The notes: generated by a model from the letters alone, not told the origin. 64,000 nt of DNA from Symbiodinium natans (GCA_905221605.1 CAJNDS010002392.1:147501-211500); one strand, 5' to 3'. Positions 48,801-54,188 are shown, counted from the stretch's first letter. A program made the numbers and translations.

Positions 48801-51366
48801 CCATCAAGCGGCTCGGGCTCTTGTTGCCTTTGTTTAAACGGGCTTAGGGGTTCTGAAAGCTTGTCCCGGTTTAGGGTTCAGGGTTTAGGGTTTAGGGTTT
48901 AGGGTTTAGGGTTTAGGGTGACAGGACAGATGTCGTTGAATGTTCCCATAACCAACGAACGTCGAACAAGCAATTAAATTGACATCAAGTGTTAAGACCT
49001 GAAAATGTCGAAAGGCTGGGAATCCCGGGGCGGGCAATCAAATAGAAGCCCAAATAAATTAAACAAACAGCAAATGAACATCGGGAAAAGAAAAGTGGTC
49101 TGGAATCCGGGTTGGGGGAAAAACATAACGCCCCAGAATGCCCAACAAGGCCACGACACCATGCAGAAATGCCCGCGGGCCCAGAAAGCAAGAAAAAGGG
49201 AAATAACAATGAGAATGCATCTAAGTGATAAACTATTGCCGAATACATAACATTCTGAGAAAACGATACAATATGCAATAAGAAACAACCAACTACATAA
49301 TGTAGACCATCATGAATATTCAGACAAGGCTGGACTTCCGGGAGGCACGCGCCCCCCCGCCCCCCCCCCCCCCCCCCCCCAGGAGTTCCGCCCCAACTTT
49401 TTGTTGTGTTTTCTCCGCACCCTCGGGAACCCGAAACCCGAAACCCGAAACCCTAAACCCTAAACCCTAAACCCTGAACCCTAAACCCTAAACCCTAAAC
49501 CTGCAACCCTAAACCCTCAACCCTAAACCCTAAAACGTAAGCCCGCCTCGGCCAAGGGACAAGACCAAGGCCCTGCAGGAGAAGTCCTGGCAGGCCGCTC
49601 GCTTTTGGGTGGGGCTGGGTGGGTGGGTGTTAGGGTTAGGGTTTAGGGTCTAGGGTTTAGGGTTTAGGGTTCAGGGTGCAGGATTTACGGTCTAGGGTTT
49701 AGGTTTTAGGGTTTAGGGTGCTAGGGTTTAGGGTTCAAGGCTTGCACACCACCTAACATCCAGTTATCTGGCGACATAAGGATTTAGGGTTTAGGGCTTA
49801 GGGTTTAGGGTTTAGGGATATGCAGTAAATGAAGCGAACAAAGCATTGGACAAATTCGCGTTTTGCTCTTCCCTCGACTTTGTGTTACTTGAAGGTTCCT
49901 GGGTAGCTCGAAGTAGGGGCGCAGGTGCCGTGATTGGTGTTGCATACGATTCCATGGGAGTATCGAGGTGCTAAACCCTAGACCCTAGACCCTAAACCCT
50001 AAACCCTAAACCCTAAACCCTACGCAACTTTAGGGCTGCAGGGTCTAGGGCTTGTTGTTTAGGATGTTGAGCTTAGAGGTTTTGTCTCAGACTTGGCAGG
50101 GGGCAGGGGCTCAAGGTTCACAGGGTTCAGAGGTTCAGAGCTAGGCTTTTGGGTTTGGGGTTTAGGGTTTAGGGTTTAGGGTTAGGATCTAGGGTCTAAG
50201 GGTCTAGGGTCTAGGGTCTAGCTGGTTTCAGAGAGGCCTTGCTTCAGAGATGCAATTTCTGCACATCTCACATCAACCCTAAACCCTAAACCCTAAACCC
50301 TAAGCCCTAAACCTTAAACCCTAAACCCTAAACCCTAAACCCTAAACCCTAAACCCTAACCTGTCAGGTGACGCAGCAGGCGTACCAGCAGGGGGCATCC
50401 TCCGAGTCCAGCCCGGCCCTCAGAGCGTCGGCGGCGCCCTCGCTAGGGTTTAGGGTTTAGGGTTTGGGGTTTGGGGTTTAGGGTTTAGGGTTTAGGGTTT
50501 AGGGTTTGGGGTTTGGGGTTTGGGGTTTGGGGTTTAGGGTTTGGGGTTTGGGGTTTTGGGGTTTGGGGTTTAGCCTGACAGTCCAACCGTTATATGAGTA
50601 GTTCTCTAAATTAGAGTCCCCTTTTTGGACCCCTTTTTCAAGGGTGCCGCCTTATAATGGGTACACAAAAGGGGCCCTAATTTAGGCAGCTACCCATATG
50701 TAGGTTTGCAAGCACCTTAATGAAGATGGTCTAGGATTTAGGGCTATTTCGAGGAAGTAGGCCCTTGTTCCCTTTTTTAGGGTTGAGGCCCCCTATATGG
50801 CCATTTCACCCAAGCAGGGCACCCTTTTTGGGTCTAGTAGTAGTCAGCGTCTAAGCTTTAACAGGGAGTTTGAGGTTAAGGTTTTGGGTTTGGGGACTTG
50901 GGGTGTAAAGGCGCTTTTAAGGGTCACCGGCCGCGCTTGTACGTGCGATCATTCTTTGCGGTGCATCCGACTGTGCGTGCCTCTGTGTGTTTGCGTGAAT
51001 TGTGGTTTTGGGACACGGCCCAATACCTGAACCCTAAATTAAAAACCCTAAACATCCCGAACCCCTAAACATCCCTAAGCCCTACACATCCCTACCTGAA
51101 CCAGCTGTACAGCGTGTAGAGGCCAATTTGAATCACAGGGGCTTAGGAGGGTGGCCCCTTCACACAGAAGGGGGCATAGCGTTCATGTCAAACCCTCGTG
51201 TACGTTTGAGGTTTTGGAGCTTAGGGTTTGGGGCGTTTGGGTTAGCGATTCAAACCCTTAAACCCCAAGCCTCGAGGAGTTTGCAAAACGGCCAGGCGGC
51301 GATCAGCAGCAGGAGCAAAAGACGGAGGGCGGCGAGGAAAAGAAAGAAGAGAAGGAGAAGAAGTGA
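6492..51366 (+). CDS. HSPA9: Mitochondrial HSP70 chaperone, complete gene in 45 mini-exons
   Basis: ATP-dependent chaperone of the mitochondrial matrix (mortalin/Ssc1/DnaK type); in this family it drives protein import with the TIM complex, folds matrix proteins and helps Fe-S assembly. The joined exons give 2028 nt, 675 residues plus TGA, without internal stop; human HSPA9 is about the same length. Residues 1-36 are rich in Arg, Ala, Ser and Leu with one acidic residue, as in a mitochondrial presequence. Then come the phosphate-1 loop IGIDLGTTNS (about 48-57), [28 protein letters not shown], the phosphate-2 loop DLGGGTFD (about 237-244), the adenosine motif [12 protein letters not shown] (376-387), the linker [10 protein letters not shown] (427-436), the beta substrate domain, the helical lid and a Lys/Glu tail. 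The C-terminus lacks the cytosolic EEVD. Donors are 32 GC, 7 GA and 5 GT; all acceptors are AG followed by G. The donor of exon 2 is the least certain junction. Identity is very sure, individual junctions mostly sure. Confidence 0.96.
7125..7207 (+). CDS. HSPA9: mtHSP70 exon 2 (mitochondrial presequence)
   Basis: Reads [18 protein letters not shown] and on through a second Arg-rich stretch to LSAP: an amphipathic, nearly acid-free targeting peptide. Acceptor aaag|G. The donor at 7208 (GCTTCG) is the only G-type donor found here that keeps phase into exon 3, so this 3' edge is tentative. Confidence 0.75.
7821..7870 (+). CDS. HSPA9: mtHSP70 exon 3 (phosphate-1 loop)
   Basis: Reads [16 protein letters not shown], then the first base of Gly: start of the mature protein and of the nucleotide-binding loop. 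Acceptor ccaag|G, donor GCACCT. The pentamer GGCAC is shared by both intron ends. Confidence 0.93.
8910..8956 (+). CDS. HSPA9: mtHSP70 exon 4
   Basis: Completes Gly and reads [15 protein letters not shown], the second half of the phosphate-1 region. Acceptor tgag|G, donor GCTCCG, phase 0 exit. Confidence 0.95.
9635..9680 (+). CDS. HSPA9: mtHSP70 exon 5
   Basis: Reads [15 protein letters not shown] plus one base of Gly, a conserved HSP70 block. Acceptor gcag|G, donor GCGGGA. Confidence 0.95.
11062..11111 (+). CDS. HSPA9: mtHSP70 exon 6
   Basis: Reads [16 protein letters not shown] after completing Gly. Acceptor acag|G, donor GCAAGG; CAGGC is repeated at both intron ends. Confidence 0.95.
11481..11592. 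mobile_element. 112-bp inverted-repeat element, family 3
   Basis: Ends CTTGGTAGCCCAGT and ACTGGGCTACTAAG. Relatives: 17575-17700 and 42350-42521. Parts without clear ends (GGACCCGGAGTAGGC) at 9921-10110, 12005-12090, 23285-23350, 41788-41882, 50750-50840 and 61588-61690. Confidence 0.72.
12212..12251 (+). CDS. HSPA9: mtHSP70 exon 7
   Basis: Reads [13 protein letters not shown] plus one base of Arg. The family usually has TNPxNT, so Ala replaces Pro. Acceptor tcag|G; one of five GT donors (GTTGCT). Confidence 0.92.
12838..12993 (+). repeat. (TTTAGGG)n array
   Basis: About 21 units with one TTTAGGA variant, ending 35 nt before the acceptor of HSP70 exon 8. It is in the less common orientation for that position. 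Confidence 0.97.
13028..13092 (+). CDS. HSPA9: mtHSP70 exon 8
   Basis: Completes Arg and reads [16 protein letters not shown], then ILPYK. Acceptor gcaag|G, donor GCCCGC, phase 0 exit. Confidence 0.93.
13545..13662 (+). repeat. (TTTAGGG)n array in HSP70 intron 8
   Basis: Uninterrupted heptamers following a short TCTAGGG variant block at 13513-13545. Confidence 0.97.
14569..14604 (+). CDS. HSPA9: mtHSP70 exon 9
   Basis: Reads [12 protein letters not shown]. The GDAW block marks the mitochondrial/DnaK branch of HSP70. Acceptor agag|G, donor GCATCA. Confidence 0.94.
15068..15127 (+). CDS. HSPA9: mtHSP70 exon 10
   Basis: Reads [20 protein letters not shown]. Acceptor gaaag|G, donor GCCATC, phase 0 at both ends. 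Confidence 0.95.
16451..16475 (+). CDS. HSPA9: mtHSP70 exon 11 (25-nt microexon)
   Basis: Reads ETAEAYLG plus one base of Arg. Acceptor gcag|G, donor GCCCCC. The next intron, 16476-16580, is the shortest in the gene at 105 nt. Confidence 0.92.
16581..16648 (+). CDS. HSPA9: mtHSP70 exon 12
   Basis: Reads [18 protein letters not shown] and RQATK, the connect-1 region of the ATPase domain. Acceptor ccgag|G, GA-type donor GACTGC; the next exon starts with the same GAC. Confidence 0.95.
16906..17034. mobile_element. Inverted-repeat element, family 2 copy
   Basis: Starts AGGGTAGTTTCATGGGCCC and ends CTATGTAACTACCCT. Lies in HSP70 intron 12, with CCCTAAA units directly after it. Confidence 0.75.
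17100..17126 (+). CDS. HSPA9: mtHSP70 exon 13 (27-nt microexon)
   Basis: Reads DAGKIAGLE, bridging TKD and the INEPTAAA block with no gap. Acceptor aaaag|G, donor GCTCGG. Confidence 0.93.
17763..17819 (+). CDS. HSPA9: mtHSP70 exon 14
   Basis: Reads [19 protein letters not shown], among the most conserved HSP70 blocks. Acceptor cag|G, donor GCCCAG. Confidence 0.97.
18807..18906 (-). repeat. (CCCTAAA)n array in HSP70 intron 14
   Basis: About 14 perfect units on the - strand. Confidence 0.97.
19629..19775. mobile_element. 147-bp near-perfect hairpin element
   Basis: Ends CATGGGTTTCCCT and AGGGGAACCCATG; inner arms CTACCCCCCCTAGGTTC and GAACCTAGGGGGGGTAG, with repeated CTTAATTA in the loop. 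Sits 16 nt before the acceptor of HSP70 exon 15. Confidence 0.8.
19792..19834 (+). CDS. HSPA9: mtHSP70 exon 15 (phosphate-2 loop, first half)
   Basis: Reads [14 protein letters not shown] plus one base of the third Gly. Acceptor gcag|G, GA-type donor GACTTG. Confidence 0.95.
20448..20485 (+). CDS. HSPA9: mtHSP70 exon 16 (phosphate-2 loop, second half)
   Basis: Completes Gly and reads [12 protein letters not shown]. Acceptor agag|G, donor GCCGCT. Confidence 0.95.
21502..21549 (+). CDS. HSPA9: mtHSP70 exon 17
   Basis: Reads [16 protein letters not shown]. Acceptor aagag|G, GA-type donor GAGAAG. Confidence 0.95.
21853..22289. repeat. Compound microsatellite (GTAT)n then (TTATG)n
   Basis: About 280 bp of GTAT, with few interruptions, switches at 22134 to about 155 bp of pure TTATG, followed by degenerate AT-rich units to about 22555. 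In HSP70 intron 17. Confidence 0.98.
22848..22902 (+). CDS. HSPA9: mtHSP70 exon 18
   Basis: Reads [18 protein letters not shown] plus one base of Gly, completing the GGEDFD motif with exon 17. Acceptor gaaag|G, donor GCCGCC. Confidence 0.95.
23160..23265. mobile_element. Inverted-repeat element, family 1 copy
   Basis: Ends TTGGGATGTTCCCCCTTATA and the complement ending CATCCCAA. In HSP70 intron 18. Confidence 0.78.
24700..24721 (+). CDS. HSPA9: mtHSP70 exon 19 (22-nt microexon)
   Basis: The shortest exon: completes Gly and reads IDLGQD plus two bases of Lys. Acceptor gaag|G, donor GCACCT. It fills the family alignment exactly between exons 18 and 20. Confidence 0.9.
25069..25102 (+). CDS. 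HSPA9: mtHSP70 exon 20
   Basis: Completes Lys and reads [11 protein letters not shown]. Acceptor caag|G, donor GCCCCC. Confidence 0.94.
25136..25252 (+). repeat. (TTTAGGG)n array after HSP70 exon 20
   Basis: About 16 perfect units starting some 35 nt after the donor at 25103. The matching CCCTAAA block in this intron is only two units at the acceptor side, near 26286. Confidence 0.97.
26317..26343 (+). CDS. HSPA9: mtHSP70 exon 21 (27-nt microexon)
   Basis: Reads VAKVELSSK. The usual EKAK is EVAK here. Acceptor gcag|G, donor GCGCTG. Confidence 0.92.
27573..27615 (+). CDS. HSPA9: mtHSP70 exon 22
   Basis: Reads [14 protein letters not shown] plus one base of Ser. Acceptor gcag|G, GT donor GTGCCC. 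Confidence 0.94.
28948..28984 (+). CDS. HSPA9: mtHSP70 exon 23
   Basis: Completes Ser and reads [11 protein letters not shown] plus two bases of Ser. Acceptor ccag|G, donor GCGCCC. Confidence 0.93.
29390..29785. repeat. 21-bp minisatellite, unit GACCCTTAGCCACGAAGAAA
   Basis: Nineteen copies of CCCTTAGC at 20-23 bp spacing in HSP70 intron 23. The unit and the 5' flank resemble the element at 1730-2329. Confidence 0.95.
29839..29959 (+). repeat. (TTTAGGG)n array in HSP70 intron 23
   Basis: About 17 perfect units just after an (AT)n patch and the 21-bp minisatellite. Confidence 0.97.
30405..30471 (+). CDS. HSPA9: mtHSP70 exon 24
   Basis: Completes Ser and reads [20 protein letters not shown], then NK. 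Acceptor caag|G, donor GCCCGG. Confidence 0.94.
32142..32174 (+). CDS. HSPA9: mtHSP70 exon 25
   Basis: Reads [11 protein letters not shown]. Acceptor agag|G, donor GCGGGC. Confidence 0.93.
33042..33077 (+). CDS. HSPA9: mtHSP70 exon 26 (adenosine motif)
   Basis: Reads [12 protein letters not shown], the HSP70 adenosine-binding motif. Acceptor gcag|G, donor GCCGGC. Confidence 0.96.
34436..35103 (+). repeat. Eight tandem copies of HSP70 exon-27 acceptor plus its first 32 nt
   Basis: Copies of the exon head GTGACGGAGATTGTGCAGG start at 34436, 34527, 34618, 34709, 34800, 34890, 34981 and 35072: period 91 bp, once 90. Each unit is about 59 bp of intron tail, with acceptor acag|G, plus the first 32 nt of exon 27. 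The first seven copies run from cagaa into ccctag... instead of coding sequence, show no donor, and reach TAA in frame about 28 codons after the acceptor in copy 1. Copy 4 has CAC for CAG. Only copy 8 continues as the real exon. Confidence 0.95.
35072..35134 (+). CDS. HSPA9: mtHSP70 exon 27 (last of eight tandem copies of its 5' half)
   Basis: Reads [19 protein letters not shown] and on to DE. Only this eighth copy goes past position 32 of the exon into coding sequence that fits the family and reaches a usable donor (GCCGGA). Acceptor acag|G. Confidence 0.95.
36016..36069 (+). CDS. HSPA9: mtHSP70 exon 28
   Basis: Reads [18 protein letters not shown], the end of the ATPase domain. Acceptor agag|G, donor GCGGGC. 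Confidence 0.95.
36465..36519 (+). CDS. HSPA9: mtHSP70 exon 29 (interdomain linker)
   Basis: Reads [18 protein letters not shown] plus one base of Gly: the hydrophobic linker and first strand of the substrate domain. Acceptor aaag|G, donor GCCAGC. Confidence 0.96.
37239..37294 (+). CDS. HSPA9: mtHSP70 exon 30
   Basis: Completes Gly and reads [18 protein letters not shown]. Acceptor tcag|G; the donor GTAGGT is the most conventional in the gene. Confidence 0.96.
38015..38047 (+). CDS. HSPA9: mtHSP70 exon 31
   Basis: Reads [11 protein letters not shown], a peptide-binding strand. Acceptor ccag|G, donor GCGACT. Confidence 0.95.
38656..38697 (+). CDS. HSPA9: mtHSP70 exon 32
   Basis: Reads [14 protein letters not shown]. 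Acceptor gcag|G, GA-type donor GACTCT. Confidence 0.95.
38747..38862 (+). repeat. (TTTAGGG)n array after HSP70 exon 32
   Basis: Starts about 50 nt after a GA donor and directly abuts a 103-bp inverted-repeat element at 38864. Confidence 0.97.
38864..38966. mobile_element. 103-bp inverted-repeat element, family 1
   Basis: Ends CTTGGATGTTCCCCCTTATA and its near complement TATAAGGGGAAACATCCCAAG. Related copies lie at 4291-4388, 23160-23265, 52916-52992 and, partial or rearranged, 4167-4230 and 4808-4976. MITE-like in size and structure; no transposase is visible. Confidence 0.8.
39719..39752 (+). CDS. HSPA9: mtHSP70 exon 33
   Basis: Reads [11 protein letters not shown] plus one base of Gly. 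Acceptor ttcag|G, donor GCCCCT. Confidence 0.94.
39790..39925. mobile_element. Inverted-repeat element, family 5
   Basis: Built from GGTACTTATAACCCAATT and complementary units (TAAGTACCCC, GGGTTATC). A relative lies at 20145-20275, and part of one at 13190-13285. Confidence 0.58.
40170..40284. mobile_element. 115-bp hairpin element
   Basis: Arms CTACTAATTGCTTAAGAGCC with CCCCAAAA, and TTTTGGGGG with TTCTTAAGCAAATAATAG. In HSP70 intron 33. Confidence 0.68.
40617..40739 (-). repeat. (CCCTAAA)n array before HSP70 exon 34
   Basis: About 17 units, some early ones CCCTAAG or CCCTACA, ending 16 nt before the acceptor at 40755. Confidence 0.97.
40756..40786 (+). CDS. HSPA9: mtHSP70 exon 34
   Basis: Completes Gly and reads IPPAPRGVP plus two bases of Gln. 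Acceptor cgag|G, GT donor GTGGCC. The following intron is only 130 nt. Confidence 0.94.
40917..40984 (+). CDS. HSPA9: mtHSP70 exon 35
   Basis: Completes Gln and reads [20 protein letters not shown], then GT and one base of Gly. Acceptor ccag|G, GA-type donor GACGGT; the next exon starts with GA. Confidence 0.95.
41261..41290 (+). CDS. HSPA9: mtHSP70 exon 36
   Basis: Completes Gly and reads KKQAITIRS plus one base of Ser. Acceptor gcag|G, donor GCGGCT. Confidence 0.92.
41726..41769 (+). CDS. HSPA9: mtHSP70 exon 37
   Basis: Completes Ser and reads [14 protein letters not shown], the start of the helical lid. Acceptor tcag|G, GT donor GTACGG. Confidence 0.95.
42350..42521. mobile_element. Family 3 element with telomere-type repeat inside
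   Basis: Starts CTCGGTAGCCCAGTGG and ends AGGCTACCAAG, with a CCCTAAA block in its 5' half and a TTTAGGG block in its 3' half. Confidence 0.68.
42737..42772 (+). CDS. HSPA9: mtHSP70 exon 38
   Basis: Reads [12 protein letters not shown] in the lid helices. Acceptor ccag|G, GA-type donor GACCCC. Confidence 0.93.
43053..43260 (+). repeat. (TTTAGGG)n array in HSP70 intron 38
   Basis: Nearly 30 units with a few one-base variants. Confidence 0.97.
43511..43646 (-). repeat. (CCCTAAA)n array facing the previous one
   Basis: About 19 perfect units, 250 nt after the TTTAGGG array, so the two could pair as hairpin arms within one intron. Confidence 0.97.
43942..43986 (+). CDS. HSPA9: mtHSP70 exon 39
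   Basis: Reads [15 protein letters not shown]. Acceptor ccag|G, donor GCCGGG. Confidence 0.93.
44549..44575 (+). CDS. HSPA9: mtHSP70 exon 40 (27-nt microexon)
   Basis: Reads VEKQLTELK. Acceptor cgag|G, GA-type donor GACCCC. It precedes the longest intron (2796 nt), which carries the foldback region. Confidence 0.92.
45025..46345. mobile_element. 1.3-kb foldback region built from AACCAGGTTTCCGG units
   Basis: The left half (45180-45790) holds about ten units of the type CAACCAGGTTTCCGG on +, the right half (46010-46340) about ten as CCGGAAACCTGGTTG. Flanking sequences also mirror each other (CAGCGGAAAAATCAGCAGCG at 45300, the reverse of the stretch near 45960). Long C runs sit at about 45580-45603 and 45925-45947. 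In HSP70 intron 40, the longest one. Confidence 0.85.
46381..46556. repeat. Three degenerate CGAGCGCTCCCGCGGGG units
   Basis: Copies near 46384, 46460 and 46518 at roughly 60-75 bp spacing; the second and third share AATC/GTCTTC context. Directly after the foldback region. Confidence 0.6.
47372..47427 (+). CDS. HSPA9: mtHSP70 exon 41
   Basis: Reads [18 protein letters not shown] plus two bases of Arg. Acceptor gcag|G, donor GCCGTC. Confidence 0.93.
48163..48364 (-). repeat. (CCCTAAA)n array in HSP70 intron 41
   Basis: About 28 units with one short and one CCTAAAT variant. Confidence 0.97.
48766..48807 (+). CDS. HSPA9: mtHSP70 exon 42
   Basis: Completes Arg and reads [13 protein letters not shown] plus two bases of Lys. 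A donor 3 nt downstream would give Arg instead of Lys; Lys fits the family better. Acceptor gcag|G, donor GCGGCT. Confidence 0.9.
49557..49593 (+). CDS. HSPA9: mtHSP70 exon 43
   Basis: Completes Lys and reads [12 protein letters not shown]. Acceptor ccaag|G, donor GCCGCT. Confidence 0.92.
50368..50410 (+). CDS. HSPA9: mtHSP70 exon 44
   Basis: Reads [14 protein letters not shown] plus one base of Ser. Acceptor tcag|G, donor GCCCGG. Confidence 0.9.
50578..50706. mobile_element. Hairpin element in HSP70 intron 44
   Basis: Arms AACCGTTATATGAGTAG with AAATTAGAGTCCCCTTTT, and AAAAGGGGCCCTAATTT with CTACCCATATGTAGGTT. Confidence 0.66.
51296..51366 (+). CDS. HSPA9: mtHSP70 exon 45 (charged tail and stop)
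   Basis: Completes Ser and reads [16 protein letters not shown], then a Lys/Glu run to TGA at 51364-51366. A Gln/Glu/Lys-rich tail is usual for mitochondrial HSP70. Acceptor ccag|G. Confidence 0.92.
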
Positions 51367-52280
51367 ATTGGCTTCTCCGATCTAGGGGTTTAGGGTTTAC
51401 TGTAAGGTTTTAGGGGTTTTGGAGTTAGGGTGGGACGCGTGTACAGGCCATGTGACATGGCAGTTCATGTCTCGAGCAGCCTCTTTTTTTTCGCGCGCCG
51501 GAAGCGGCGTGCCCACGAAGCAGACCCGAAGCAGATCTGATCTCCAGGTATGCACAGGACCTTTCGTAGCCAACCGCATCTGCACAAACCCCTACTTTTT
51601 GCTGCTGTAACCAGGTTTCAGCCCCCCAAGCCCCTTCAAGCCCCTAAACCCCAAACCCTAAGCTCTAAGCCCCTCAGCCCCTAAGCCCCTAAATTCTAAA
51701 CCCCAAGCCCCTAAGCCCTAAACCCTAAAACCGGAAAGGGCCCTAAAGCCAGGGCCCTGGCAAGCCACGGCTTCCATTCGTAAGATGCCCAAGGGTTTAG
51801 GGTTTAGTTAGGGTTTAGGGTTTAGGGTTTAGGGTTCGGGGTTTAGGGCTTAGGGAATGCTAAGCCCGAACGGGTTTCAGGTTTAGGGGTTTAGGGGTTT
51901 AGGGGTTTAGGGGTTTAGGGGTTTAGGGGCTTAGGGGTTTACGGGTTTACGGGTTTACGGGTTTACGGGTTTACGGGTTTACGGTTTTACGGGTTTACGG
52001 GTTGGGTTTAGGGGTGTGGGGGTGCAGGGCTTTAGGGGTTTAGGGGTGTGGGGGGTTTAGGGTTTAGGGTTTTTTGGGTTTAGGCTTAGGGATTGTACAG
52101 GGTTTAGGCTTAGGGCTTAGGGAAACTACCAAGGAGTTTTCTTAATTCTTCACTGGGCCATCTGTCCCAGTGACTAGGTTCTTGATGGTGATGAACGCCT
52201 GCCCAGAACCCTCAACATAAACCGCAAAACGGGCACCCAACACTCTTGCCCTGAACCCTAAGCCCCAAGCCTTCTTGAGA

Positions 52281-52325
<45 letters not shown>

Positions 52326-52380
52326 ACCCTAAACCCTAAACCCTAAACCCCAACTACACCAACTCCTTGGGAAGATGCAG
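51367..52380. other. Downstream region of mtHSP70
   Basis: Holds the presumed 3' UTR and spacer. 51435-51610 is non-repetitive with no assignable gene. From 51620 the sequence is CCCTAAA- and then TTTAGGG-type repeat, including a run of GGGTTTA-type units with a C variant at 51880-52000. A possible exon lies at about 51737-51774, before GTAAG, in a frame that cannot be decided. Confidence 0.45.
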
Positions 52381-52381
52381 C

Positions 52382-52450
52382 ATGGGAGATCGGGCGTGGC
52401 AGCGCTCGCGCCATCCGAAGGAACTCTCCGAGAGGGGACTCCGCCACGAG
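52382..52450 (+). CDS. Candidate first exon of an unrecognised gene (B)
   Basis: Directly after gatgcag|c an ATG opens a frame reading MGDRAWQRSRHPKELSER, then GLRHE, before a GC donor at 52451. Third positions are mostly G or C, as in the HSP70 exons, and AG two bases before the ATG would suit a tr-spliced leader (a trans-splice acceptor). Possible following exons lie near 53321-53342, 53394-53490 and 53854-53910 (one frame reads YGNSPLVLLKGLGDFFQ), but phases do not single out one chain. No family recognised. Confidence 0.35.
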
Positions 52451-53513
52451 GCGGTGTCCCCTAATTTTGCGGTTCACCCGGGATTGGTCCGTTCACTGCC
52501 CTAAACCCTAAACCCTAAACCCCAAACCCCAAACCCCAAGCCCTAAACCCTAAACCCCAAACCCTAAACCCTAAACCCTAAACCCTAAACCCTAAACCCC
52601 AAAACCCCTAAACCCTAAACGCAAGTCTAGGGCTAAGGGCTTTTGGGCTCTCAACAGTTCAGGGTTGCAGCTCTTTAGAGGGACGTTTAGGACATCTAAG
52701 TGGGCACTTGCTGGGTCGAAGCCCCGAACCTGTTGAGGGTTTGGGGTTTAGGGTTTAGGGTTTAGGGTGGAGGGTTTAGAGTTTAGGGTTTAGAGTTTAG
52801 GGTTTGGGGCTTAGGGTTTAGGGTTTAGGGTTTGTGGTGTACCGTCTAAGTTTTATCTGCCTGTGCAGGCTCTGCTGACACCCCTGAGGGTTGTTTTTTT
52901 TTATGGCTTAGGGCTTAAGTCCTTAATGGCGATTGTAGTACCCCTAGTAGAATCCCTATTAAGGACTGTTAGTATAACGGAGAACATCCCAACTAAATCC
53001 TAAGTCCTAGACCCTGAACCCTGAACCCCTAAAACCCCCAACCCGAAAATGGGAAACCTTCACTTTAGAGTTGGCCTAGAAGCCAGCAGTCCCCCCCTGT
53101 CCAGTCCTCATCCAGTGGCGTGGAGCGACGCGATTGTGGTAGCAATCAGGGTTGAGGGTCGTGCAAGCCCTGAAAACCCCAACGATTTCAAGCACTCAGC
53201 GCCCTAAACATCCCCAACAACCACAACAAAAGCCCGGCATTTCATGCTTTTGGCTTCTGTCGCTCCAGGCTCTGTAGGCTTGCGCAAAGCATCCTTATGG
53301 CAGTTCGTTTTCACACACAGGTGCCACTTCGCCGACAACCTAGTTTAGGGTTTATAGGGTTTCAGGGTTTATTGTTTACGGTTTAGATTGGAGGGCACGC
53401 GGAGATGTGGCCCTGTATCTTCAACCCGTCCTCGGGAAAGACGCGTTTCAGACTTGTGCCCGCGCCAGCAAGAAGTCCGCTGGCTTGCAGAGAGCGGGGG
53501 TGAGAGGGGGGTG

Positions 53514-53516
<3 letters not shown>

Positions 53517-53549
<33 letters not shown>
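53517..53549 (+). repeat. 33-base G run
   Basis: Uninterrupted G homopolymer next to candidate coding sequence. Other long G or C runs: 3230-3243, 13808-13850, 35298-35317, 37585-37600, 48642-48659, 49354-49380, 60992-61008. Confidence 0.95.
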
Positions 53550-53550
<1 letters not shown>

Positions 53551-54188
53551 AGGGTGGAAGGGTGGAAGGGGCGGGGGACTTAGTAAACCCGTGCTTTAAT
53601 TTCAGCAACTGGTCAATGTTAACCCACAAATCTTAAAACCCCCCTAGACCCTAAAGCTTGTCAGGTCTCAACACCCTGCACACCCCCAAGCCCTTAGATG
53701 CCTTAAAACTTCAGACAAGAACCTAGAGGCCTTAACGTCTAGAAGACTCTAAAACCCTTCACGCCCTTAAGCCCTAAAGCCGTTAAAACCTTGAAAGCCC
53801 CGTCGTCATGTTCATCTTAGTTCAAAATTTCTTGTTCCCCTCCGGAATCAAGGATATGGAAACTCGCCACTGGTCCTTCTGAAGGGTCTCGGAGACTTTT
53901 TTCAAGCCCACCGAGATCTCTGTGCCTCTTGAGATTTCCACACTGTTTCTGTATTGTTTGTTTCCCACACCGGACCCGGAGGAAACAACACAGAATCAAC
54001 ATATCTATATCTGTATGTATATATAACATATATCCAGTATATATTGTTTGTTCCCTGCTGCACAACAGGCTGCAAGTGGGGGAGGGGGGGCAGGGGGGAG
54101 GGGGAGGGGCGGGGGGCCAGGAAGCTTCGTGCTGCTTGGGTCTCTGCCCTCAACATCTTTTCGCATTTCTCGAGTGCGATTGGTTAGC

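Noticed and set aside
6492-51366. A broken, retrotransposed or bacterial-contaminant dnaK pseudogene.
   Set aside because: All 45 pieces join in frame with intact motifs, uniform AG|G acceptors and a presequence; a decayed copy would show stops or shifts and a contaminant would lack introns.
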